From NCBI GenBank assembly GCA_003230795.1, contig QIGM01000210.1, positions 1 through 5,406 on the forward strand: a stretch of DNA of 5,406 bases. The letters run 5' to 3'. This DNA is from a bacterium (lineage in GTDB: Bacteria > Bdellovibrionota_C > UBA2361 > SZUA-149). Made by a program: the position numbers and the translations under genes. Positions 1-5,405 of the stretch are shown here, piece after piece (the first letter of the stretch is position 1; each line of letters opens with the position of its first letter). Below the pieces are notes generated by a model. The model saw nothing but the letters and a program-made list of their open reading frames with translations. It ran no database searches and had not been told where the DNA came from.

Positions 1-1
1 C

Positions 2-130
2 GGGGTAATGGACGTCTATCAGACGATGATTACTGAAAGGATGAGTTTCCTTCCTGCAATTAGGAAAGAATTGTACTGGTCTGACGATCAGTTAGAAAAA
101 GAAGTGCGACGAGTCAGCAAGAAGTATTAG
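2..130 (+). CDS. C-terminal end of an unidentified protein (5' end outside window)
   Basis: One frame is open from the window edge to a TAG at 128-130 and gives about 42 residues, beginning GVMDVYQTMITERMSF and ending EKEVRRVSKKY. The tail is charged and predicted helical, with an acidic/basic heptad-like stretch (SDDQLEKEVRRVSKKY), and it has no membrane segment. I do not recognise the family. The helical tail with an 'SDDQLEKE' stretch vaguely recalls C-termini of phage portal-type proteins, but that is an impression only. An in-frame ATG at 8 could start a 40-residue peptide, yet the open frame reaching the edge makes an incoming longer gene more likely. The last six codons and the stop lie inside the first copy of a 25-bp tandem duplication. 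Confidence 0.5.
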   Translation, partial: GVMDVYQTMITERMSFLPAIRKELYWSDDQLEKEVRRVSKKY

Positions 131-163
131 ACTAAAATTCAGCAAGAAGTATTAGACTAAAAT
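114..163. repeat. Perfect 25-bp tandem duplication over a stop codon
   Basis: Positions 114-138 and 139-163 are identical over 25 bases and directly adjacent. Each unit begins TCAGCAAGAAG and ends GACTAAAAT. Copy 1 contains the final codons and TAG of the incoming gene. Because 25 is not a multiple of three, copy 2 is out of frame and is not translated with that gene. The duplication also doubles an A/T-rich TAAAAT hexamer (133-138 and 158-163) that could serve as a -10 box for the next operon, though no convincing -35 box lies at the right distance. Perfect identity in non-coding DNA suggests a recent slippage event. Confidence 0.95.
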
Positions 164-209
164 CTCGAAGCAAGATTAGTATCCCCCTCTAACTCCTAGT
201 AATCAACAT

Positions 210-213
210 AGGA
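210..213 (+). promoter_or_regulatory. Ribosome binding site deciding the ATG 223 start
   Basis: AGGA ends nine bases before ATG 223. This supports 223 as the original start of the first YbjQ-family gene, and the encoded MILTNVETVPG is the usual N-terminus of the family. TCCTA at 194-198 is complementary to TAGGA at 209-213, so a weak five-pair hairpin with a ten-base loop could cover the site. That pairing is short and may be chance. Confidence 0.5.
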
Positions 214-222
214 AAATTTGCG

Positions 223-536
223 ATGATTCTTACCAACGTCGAAACCGTCCCTGGAACCTCGATTGTAGAGCATTTTGGTCTTGTAAACGGAAGCACTTTC
301 GAGCTAAGCACTTCGGACGGGATTTTATGGCTTCCCTAAAAAACATCGTCGGAGGTGAGCTGAAGGGTTACACCGAACTGCTCCAAGATGCTCGGCAAGA
401 AGCACTTAACCGAATGATCGACCAAGCGAAACAGCTCGGTGCGAACGCAGTAGTTAACGTACGTTTTTCGACTTCGTCGGTCGCTCAAGGTGCAGCCGAA
501 CTTTATGTGTATGGCACTGCAGTGCGACTCGGATAG
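223..536 (+). pseudogene. YbjQ/UPF0145-family protein, frameshifted as read
   Basis: A soluble UPF0145/YbjQ-family protein (often labelled 'heavy-metal-binding domain'; biochemical role unknown). From ATG 223 the frame reads MILTNVETVPG, then IVEHFGLVNGST, the family's N-terminal strands. It then leaves the family pattern and stops at a TAA after 38 codons. From about 297 the -1 frame continues FRAKHFGRDFM, the expected next segment, then the conserved NIVGGELKGYTELL, the AR.EAL.RMI helix, LGANAVVNVRFSTS, and the closing YGTAV. Joining the frames at ACT (295-297) gives 104 residues, normal for the family. The simplest cause is loss of one T from a T run at 297-299. No slippery heptamer is visible, so programmed frameshifting is unlikely; a sequencing error is a real alternative. 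An ORF from ATG 327, preceded by GGGA, would make only the last 69 residues and lack the first strands. The next gene starts five bases after the stop. Confidence 0.85.
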
Positions 537-541
537 CCAAA

Positions 542-994
542 ATGTTTGATTCCATTTCTATTGTTATCTTTGGCGTTCTCTTTATCGTTGGATATCTTGC
601 CGGTACCATCAACGAGAAGCGACATTACAAATCAATTAAGAAACGAGAAGAGAAACTACTTTCGCTACCCGCAATCAGCATGAAACGTCTCGAGAGCAGT
701 GACGGCATCACTAAGTCAGAGCTCGTATCAGAAAGCGTTGTCGTTTCCATTGATTACTTCAAGCGAGCCCTCGCTATTTTGAAGGTACTTATAGGCGGCT
801 CGGTTGGCCCTTATGAGTCACTTATCGATAGAGCTCGACGTGAGGCGGTACTTCGGATGAAAGAATCGGCTCCAGGTGCGGCTATAATCATAAACGTCCG
901 AGTCGAAACTTCTACCATTGGAAATGCTGCTAACTCGAAAGGAGCTGTCGGTAGCGTTGAGGCACTCGCGTATGGCACAGCCGTCTGGAAATAG
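542..994 (+). CDS. Membrane-anchored YbjQ-like domain protein
   Basis: 150 residues. Residues about 4-22 form one hydrophobic helix (SISIVIFGVLFIVGYLAG), followed by a very basic stretch (EKRHYKSIKKREEK, 25-38). By the positive-inside rule the C-terminal domain should therefore be cytoplasmic. Residues about 60-149 are a second YbjQ-like domain: GGSVGPYESLIDRARREAVLRM matches the family's conserved GxYxxLxxxARxxAxxRM helix, AAIIINVRVETSTIG matches the ANAVVxVRFxTS strand, and it closes with ALAYGTAV. It has a short insertion (NAANSKGAVGS, about 128-138) compared with the preceding gene. There is no lipobox, so it is an anchored protein rather than a lipoprotein. It sits between a soluble YbjQ gene and the M48 peptidase gene, with gaps of 5 and 11 bases, and probably shares their mRNA. 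The Shine-Dalgarno site is weak (CGGA before 542), suggesting coupled translation. The family assignment is firm; the function is unknown. Confidence 0.85.
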   Translation: MFDSISIVIFGVLFIVGYLAGTINEKRHYKSIKKREEKLLSLPAISMKRLESSDGITKSELVSESVVVSIDYFKRALAILKVLIGGSVGPYESLIDRARREAVLRMKESAPGAAIIINVRVETSTIGNAANSKGAVGSVEALAYGTAVWK

Positions 995-1005
995 CCGAGC
1001 CTTTC

Positions 1006-1839
1006 ATGATCGGTAAATACAACCCTAAAGCATTAGATTCGGAAGCAAACGTCAACGCTCCCGATACCTCACCATTGAAGGACTTCGTTCTGATACTTGC
1101 CGCCGTAGGGGTCTTTTTCTTCGGAGCGTATATTGTATTGGGATTTCTTGTACAAATTGTACTCGAGCGCTACGAACCGGAAGCAAGTAGTTACCTCGCA
1201 ACGCTTTTTAAGCCAGAGATCAGTAGCGATCCTAAATCAGAGCTTGCGAGAACCAAGCTTCAGGAGCTCGTCGACGAACTGGCCACTGAACTACCAGGAC
1301 CGAAAAGAGACTATATTGTACATCTGAGAGAAGAGCCCACGGTGAATGCGCTCGCCTTTCCTGGAGGCCATATCGTCGTTTACCGAGGACTTCTCAATAC
1401 AGTGCGTTCCGAGAATGAGCTGAGTATGATTCTCGCGCATGAGCTCGGACATTTCGCAGGCAAGGATCATATGCAAGGCCTCGGCAGAGCCTTGGTTTTC
1501 ATTGTAATTGCAGTCGCTCTTACTGGGCAGGAATCCTATGTCACCTCCCTCCTAGGAGAGGCTTTAGAAGGATCACAAGGACGATTCTCTAAGATACAAG
1601 AGCTTCAAGCAGATGCTTTCGCACTTACCGTGTTGCAGAAAAAATATGGACACGTTGGCGGGGCAAAAGACTTCTTTCTGCGACTCGCTGAGGAGGAGAA
1701 TATTTTGTTGTTTGAACTGCTCAGTAGCACCCATCCCCTTTCTAGTGCGAGAGTTGAGGCATTAGAAGATTTAACCAAAGAAAAAGGATACGAGGCAAAA
1801 GAAACTACACCCCTAAGCCTTCATTACGTTTTGAACTAG
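1006..1839 (+). CDS. Membrane-anchored M48-family zinc metallopeptidase
   Basis: 277 residues. The zinc site is clear. HELGH at 145-149 gives ligands H145 and H149 and catalytic E146; ELQAD at 199-203 gives third ligand E199. THPLSSAR at 242-249 has the conserved His and Arg of the M48 C-terminal part. NALAFPGGHIVVYRGLL (114-130) and SENELSMILAHELGH are typical lead-in segments. One strong transmembrane helix lies at about 26-52; a second hydrophobic stretch (162-173), just after the zinc helix, may touch the membrane. The N-terminal side carries K25 and the other side is acidic (ERYEPE), which weakly suggests the catalytic domain faces outward (periplasm), as in BepA and unlike HtpX. It lacks HtpX's four-helix layout and has no TPR domain, so it is neither HtpX nor BepA proper. 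It starts 11 bases after the membrane YbjQ gene with no obvious Shine-Dalgarno, implying coupling. The substrate is unknown; envelope protein quality control is inference. Confidence 0.9.
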   Translation: MIGKYNPKALDSEANVNAPDTSPLKDFVLILAAVGVFFFGAYIVLGFLVQIVLERYEPEASSYLATLFKPEISSDPKSELARTKLQELVDELATELPGPKRDYIVHLREEPTVNALAFPGGHIVVYRGLLNTVRSENELSMILAHELGHFAGKDHMQGLGRALVFIVIAVALTGQESYVTSLLGEALEGSQGRFSKIQELQADAFALTVLQKKYGHVGGAKDFFLRLAEEENILLFELLSSTHPLSSARVEALEDLTKEKGYEAKETTPLSLHYVLN

Positions 1840-1853
1840 CAACGGTACGGGAG

Positions 1854-4382
1854 TTAGTATTCTCTTCTGAGTACTTCGAGCGCACTAATTCGATAGGTTC
1901 CTTCACTTCCGATCCAGCCAAGTAGTAAAGTTACCGCAACAGTAAGCGAAGCAACTGCAACAACTGGAGTTACTGTCCAAATAAACACTGAGTCAAAAAC
2001 GTAACGACTCAAAATCCAGCCACTCAAGACACCAAATATTGCTCCTCCGGTAGCAGCCATACTTCCAAGAAGCAAGTACTCCCATGCAGTGATCAAGAGA
2101 ACGCTACGCCGAGAAGCGCCCAGAGTTTTCAGTAAGGCATTTTCCGCTGTCCGCTGATTTCTAGTTGCAAGCACCGCTACAAATAAGACCACAGCCGCGG
2201 CTGCAACGCTAAATAGGGCAACCCAACTCAATACAGTGGTGAGCCGCTCCACAATTAGATCCACCGTTTTCAGCACTAAGTGAAAGTCGATTATTGATAC
2301 ATTCGGAAATTGTTTTACGCTGGCCTTCTGTAATGCTGCCGACTGGGCTTCACTAACGGCCTGTGCCACCAGCACAAATATCTGAGGTGCCTCATCGAGT
2401 GAACCTGCTGGAAAGACCATAAAGAAATTCGGCTGCACGCGTTGCCAATCAACATCACGAATACTCGAAATCTCAGTTTCAACTAAAACACCCTGAACAT
2501 TGAAAAGCAGCCGATCGCCTATGGTTACATCAAGCTTCTCCGCAATGCCTTTCTCCGCAGAGACCGGTATCACCGAGGTCGAAGGATCAACCTCTTCAAT
2601 CCACTTCCCCTCAAGAAGCTCCTCCGCGTCACTTATCTTACGACGATAGGTCGAGCGATATTCTCTAGTGAAGACCCAGTCTTCAACTTCGATTAGAGGA
2701 TCAGCACGAATCTCGCTTACACTTCTTCCTTTTACCGCTTCTAGCCGCATCGTAACTAAGGGCACAGTCTCAACAACGGCTACGCCCGAATCCCTAACAA
2801 GAGCCTCAACGTCCTCTCGTTGATCAGGCTGAATATCGAAAAGAATCATGTTTGCCTGAGCTGCGCTTCCAAGTTCAAATGCTTTTCCGAGCACTGCCTT
2901 TTCCGAAACAAAAACAAGGCTCATTAGAAAAACAGAGATTCCGATAGAGGCGATTAAGAGTTTGGTTTGGTTTTGAGGTCGATGAAGGTTAGCGAAGCCC
3001 TGCCGGAGCGAATATGGCGCTTTTTGCGGTAAGCATTTCTTTAGGATGAAAATGAGAAGCATCGCGGTGAGAAGCAGAAGCCCCCAGGAGAAGAACACGA
3101 CTCCAGAGAAGATGAGCCCAGTGAGAATATCTCCACTGTGGATCATTGCGAATACTGTAGAGAGAAGCACTACCAGTATCCACACACCATAGTCTTTGAA
3201 CTTTTCTGTACCTGAGCCAATAAGGCTAATCCTAAGTGCAGCAAGAGGAGAGATCGCTCGAGCACGTCGTAAGGCAGGGTAGGCAAAGAGCACAAGTATC
3301 GCCAGGCTAACACAGGCGCTAAGCGCAATGGCTTTAAAGGAGATAAACACCTCGACATCAACAGGAAGGAAAGAACGGAAGAGATACGGTAATGCTAGCT
3401 GAATAGAAACTCCAAGCATTACCCCCACCGAAATACTGAGCGCTCCAAAGACAAGAAGCTGTAGCAGAAAGATTTGGTAGACATCTTTGGCGCTTGCGCC
3501 TAAACAACGTAGTAAACTAATACTCCTCCCCTTCTTCTGAAGATAGGCATGAGCAGCTCCGCCAACGCCAATACCTCCCAAAATGAGAGCGACAAAGCCG
3601 ACCAAATCCAAAAAGGCGTAGGCAGAATCAAGCGCCTTATTGAGCCAAACTTTCCGTGTTTCAATTGTCTCAACACTTAAACCGAGAGAGATGAACTTCG
3701 CCTTACGTTCGCGAGCTATGCGATCTGCCGCAAGAGAGTCCTTTAGTTTGAAGTATTGCTTGTAGCGAACTCTACTTCCTCGCGAGATGAGTTTCGTTGC
3801 TTCAAGATCTTTATACGAAAGGTAAATGCGAGGTGCGATGGCATTCCTCGCATCGACAACCCCTGGAACTCTCTTCAAGATACCCGCAATGCGAAAGCTC
3901 GATTGCCCTAAACGAATGGTCTCACCCACCTTCGCGTCGAACTGCAGCATCAAGCCTTGATCAACGATTACCTCCCCTCCGTTTCGAAAAGACCGCTCTG
4001 CCGACGCAGGCTCAGTCTCCAATCGACCATAAAACGGAAAATTCCCCCTCAAAGCATTAACTTGCACAAGACGAGAACTATCACTTGATTCGAAGTAGGC
4101 CATCGAAGCAAATGTCGCTTCACGCGAGGTTTCACCTGGAATCGTCTTCAAGAAACGTTCTACCTCTGGGGTGAACGCACTTCGGTTCGCGACGACAAGA
4201 TCAGCACCGATTAGAGGTTTTGCATTCTCATCAACAGCACGTTCAACGTTTTCTTTAAATGAGTTAATCGAAACAAGCGCTGCAACCCCAATCACAATCG
4301 ATGAGGCTACGAGCATTAGGTACATAAGCGATCGCTTACCATCTCGGTAAGCCATCTTGCGTATCCATGCAGTGCGATTCAT
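1854..4382 (-). CDS. ybbP: ABC transporter permease, YbbP-like (FtsX/MacB superfamily)
   Basis: 842 residues, close to E. coli YbbP (about 800). An N-terminal helix (19-38) precedes a MacB-like periplasmic domain (about 45-245). A first FtsX module follows (helices about 253-275, 303-333, 350-370) with the cytoplasmic motif LLRCLGAS (290-297). Then come a helical pair (398-447), a helix at 474-494, a second periplasmic domain (about 500-712), and a second FtsX module (715-738, 765-790, 800-824) containing LLKTLGAS (750-757). About ten helices and duplicated FtsX modules fit YbbP rather than LolC/E or MacB (four helices each). The stretch VDWQRVQPNFFMVFPAG (643-659) matches the characteristic W...NFF motif of YbbP-type proteins. 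Its ATG overlaps the ATPase stop by four bases, so translation is coupled and the products form one complex. Substrate is unproven; the type is linked to moving lipidic or hydrophobic molecules from the inner membrane. No tesA-like thioesterase gene, the E. coli neighbour, is visible here. Confidence 0.88.
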   Translation of the reverse strand: MNRTAWIRKMAYRDGKRSLMYLMLVASSIVIGVAALVSINSFKENVERAVDENAKPLIGADLVVANRSAFTPEVERFLKTIPGETSREATFASMAYFESSDSSRLVQVNALRGNFPFYGRLETEPASAERSFRNGGEVIVDQGLMLQFDAKVGETIRLGQSSFRIAGILKRVPGVVDARNAIAPRIYLSYKDLEATKLISRGSRVRYKQYFKLKDSLAADRIARERKAKFISLGLSVETIETRKVWLNKALDSAYAFLDLVGFVALILGGIGVGGAAHAYLQKKGRSISLLRCLGASAKDVYQIFLLQLLVFGALSISVGVMLGVSIQLALPYLFRSFLPVDVEVFISFKAIALSACVSLAILVLFAYPALRRARAISPLAALRISLIGSGTEKFKDYGVWILVVLLSTVFAMIHSGDILTGLIFSGVVFFSWGLLLLTAMLLIFILKKCLPQKAPYSLRQGFANLHRPQNQTKLLIASIGISVFLMSLVFVSEKAVLGKAFELGSAAQANMILFDIQPDQREDVEALVRDSGVAVVETVPLVTMRLEAVKGRSVSEIRADPLIEVEDWVFTREYRSTYRRKISDAEELLEGKWIEEVDPSTSVIPVSAEKGIAEKLDVTIGDRLLFNVQGVLVETEISSIRDVDWQRVQPNFFMVFPAGSLDEAPQIFVLVAQAVSEAQSAALQKASVKQFPNVSIIDFHLVLKTVDLIVERLTTVLSWVALFSVAAAAVVLFVAVLATRNQRTAENALLKTLGASRRSVLLITAWEYLLLGSMAATGGAIFGVLSGWILSRYVFDSVFIWTVTPVVAVASLTVAVTLLLGWIGSEGTYRISALEVLRREY
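4379..4382 (-). promoter_or_regulatory. ATGA start/stop overlap coupling ATPase and permease
   Basis: On the minus strand ATGA holds both the permease ATG (4382-4380) and the ATPase TGA (4381-4379). A GAGG about ten bases before the ATG can bind ribosomes. The arrangement predicts coupled translation and balanced amounts of the two subunits. Confidence 0.85.
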
Positions 4383-5086
4383 GCAGGACTAGCCTCGGCG
4401 GCGCCACTTACGTCCTCGACAATTCGTCCTGCTTTCATGCTGAGGATGCGATCTGTTCGCGTCGCAAGACTCATGTCATGAGTAGCAAGAACAAGCGTAG
4501 TTCCTTTTTCCTTGTTCAGTTGAAATAGCAGACTCTCAATCGCTGCCCCCGTTTCGGCATCTAGATTTCCTGTAGGTTCATCCGCAAAGAGTATTTTGGG
4601 GGTGTTGATGTAGGCCCGAGCGATCGCGACTCGCTGCTGCTCACCGCCGGAGAGCTGAGCCGGATAATGTGTAAGGCGCTCTTTCAGTCCAACAGTGCCT
4701 AGTAAACCGCACGCTTTCTCCTCCGCATCAGAAGCACCGGCAAGCTCAGCAGGCACCATGACATTCTCCAATGCGGTCAGTGTTGGAATCAGTTGGAACG
4801 ACTGAAAGACGAATCCAACGTGGGTGCTAAGTAGCCTCGCCAATTCGTCCTCAGACATTGACGAAAGTTGATTCCCGTAAAGTTCAATCTCTCCGCTGGA
4901 AACTCGGTCAAGCCCCGCACAGACTCCAAGCAATGTAGTTTTACCGCTCCCAGAGGGGCCCACGAGGGAACAGGAGGTCCCAGCCTCAATACTCAGCTCA
5001 ATACCTTTTAAAACTGCGAGCGTCCCGCCACCGCTAGAATACTCTTTCCCCACATTATTTAGTCGCAATATCGTTTTTTGGCTCAT
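4379..5086 (-). CDS. ybbA: ABC transporter ATPase, YbbA/LolD-like
   Basis: 235 residues, a full-length nucleotide-binding subunit close in size to YbbA and LolD (about 230). All motifs are intact: Walker A GPSGSGKTT (43-51), Q-loop Q95 in FVFQSFQLIP, signature LSGGEQ (145-150), Walker B ILFADEPTGNLD (165-176) with catalytic E170 and the D-loop, and switch H203 in ATHD. The FQSFQLIPTLTALENVM and EPTGNLD wording is typical of the MacB/LolD/FtsE/YbbA branch, whose partners are FtsX-type permeases, and the adjoining downstream gene encodes exactly that. It hydrolyses ATP on the cytoplasmic face to drive the permease. Its TGA overlaps the permease ATG (ATGA). The chosen start has a purine-rich AAAGAGA a few bases upstream. 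The YbbA name rests on the partner; the ATPase alone cannot be told from LolD. Confidence 0.9.
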   Translation of the reverse strand: MSQKTILRLNNVGKEYSSGGGTLAVLKGIELSIEAGTSCSLVGPSGSGKTTLLGVCAGLDRVSSGEIELYGNQLSSMSEDELARLLSTHVGFVFQSFQLIPTLTALENVMVPAELAGASDAEEKACGLLGTVGLKERLTHYPAQLSGGEQQRVAIARAYINTPKILFADEPTGNLDAETGAAIESLLFQLNKEKGTTLVLATHDMSLATRTDRILSMKAGRIVEDVSGAAEASPA

Positions 5087-5175
5087 CGTCTCTTTACTAT
5101 AGTCATCACACTATTAATTTCCTGTTTCTTTACGTTACTTTCTAGCATCTATGGCAATCTCTTGCCTGTCGAATG
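5087..5175 (-). promoter_or_regulatory. Leader/promoter region of the ABC operon (no clear boxes)
   Basis: This A/T-rich stretch separates the ATPase start from the structured element. It has no protein gene and must carry the promoter for the minus-strand operon unless transcription enters from beyond the window. TATAGT (minus strand, 5101-5096) looks like a -10 box but is only ten bases from the ATG and has no good -35 (CAGGAA at 17-bp spacing), so I do not call it a promoter. Positions 5099-5110 are an exact 12-base inverted copy of 5206-5217. Confidence 0.3.
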
Positions 5176-5217
5176 GAAAAAACCTAATCGGTTTTTACAG
5201 TGTCTTGTGATGACTAT
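5099..5217. repeat. 12-bp perfect inverted repeat linking ABC leader and ncRNA stem
   Basis: ATAGTCATCACA at 5099-5110 is the exact reverse complement of 5206-5217 (TGTGATGACTAT), 95 bases away. A related copy, ATAGTCGTCAAG, starts at 5365. Aligned with a three-base gap, TATAGTCATCA-CACT (5098-5112) also matches TATAGTCGTCAAGACACT (5364-5381). A chance 12-base match within a few hundred bases is improbable. It could be a duplicated fragment of the neighbouring element, a paired leader structure in the ABC mRNA just before its ribosome site, or a protein-binding repeat. Confidence 0.7.
5178..5196. terminator. Terminator-like hairpin at left end of element
   Basis: The stem AAAAACC/GGTTTTT is seven base pairs with loop TAATC. 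Read on the minus strand it is followed by a six-T run, so it could stop transcripts entering from the right before they reach the ABC operon. On the plus strand the T run is five and there is no obvious gene to terminate. Only two G:C pairs make it weak. Confidence 0.4.
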
Positions 5218-5405
5218 TTGTTGTCCCCTTCGGGGGAAACGTTCAGGCGCCACGTAGGCTTCTCTGTCCATTGCGGGGCAGTATTACATGCTTAGATGGA
5301 TACTCATCTAGAAAGAAGAGCCTCCGTGGCGATTGATACGGACCCTCCGTAGGAGATAAAGAATATAGTCGTCAAGACACTGCAAAAACCCGATCAGGGT
5401 TTTTT
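5197..5405 (+). ncRNA. Probable structured non-coding RNA, 6S-like outline
   Basis: Pairings run from end to end. Closing stem: 5198-5207 with 5373-5382 (10 perfect pairs) and 5212-5217 with 5365-5370 (6 pairs). On the 5' side a TCCCC/GGGGA hairpin with a C(UUCG)G tetraloop spans 5224-5237. A long inner stem joins 5240-5263 to 5314-5340, including seven unbroken pairs (5248-5254 with 5325-5331). Two apical hairpins follow: 5264-5281 (six pairs, loop ATTGCG) and 5292-5311 (six pairs plus a wobble). On the 3' side CTCC-GTA-GGAG can form at 5345-5355. Three pairs (5267/5278, 5292/5311, 5246/5333) are G:U on the plus strand but C:A on the minus strand, so the plus strand is favoured. A terminator follows at once. 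Closing stem, bubble of about 22 by 24 bases, terminal stem and about 186 bases recall 6S RNA, but I cannot confirm signature bases. The 5' end is inferred from the stem; TTGCCT-17-TAATCG upstream is a poor promoter. Confidence 0.5.
5384..5405 (+). terminator. Intrinsic terminator ending the putative ncRNA
   Basis: An eight-pair stem AAAAACCC/GGGTTTTT with loop GATCA is followed by the end of a six-T run (5400-5405). It starts one base after the ncRNA closing stem (ending 5382), the spacing expected of an RNA gene's own terminator. The sequence is near-symmetrical and could also work on the minus strand. Confidence 0.7.

Noticed and set aside
1..163. A CRISPR-like or phage attachment repeat at 114-163.
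   Set aside because: The two units are directly adjacent with no spacer, and there is no third copy, tRNA gene or integrase nearby.
297..300. Programmed -1 frameshifting to join the two YbjQ frames.
   Set aside because: The junction reads ACTTTCG, not an X XXY YYZ slippery heptamer, and no stable downstream stem or pseudoknot is evident.
1133..1476. Small open frames inside the M48 gene on both strands (1133-1327 plus, 1291-1476 minus).
   Set aside because: Both overlap a gene with intact catalytic motifs, and their translations show no recognisable domain. They are shadow frames.
2989..4060. Open frames of 63-87 codons within the permease gene (2989-3183, 3170-3361, 3797-4060).
   Set aside because: They lie entirely within the well-supported permease gene in other frames and have low-complexity, unfamily-like translations.
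5162..5190. Sigma-70-type promoter TTGCCT, 17-bp spacer, TAATCG for the ncRNA.
   Set aside because: The spacing and the predicted start near 5197 fit well, but the -10 box matches the consensus at only about two of six bases. It is kept only as a remark in the ncRNA entry.
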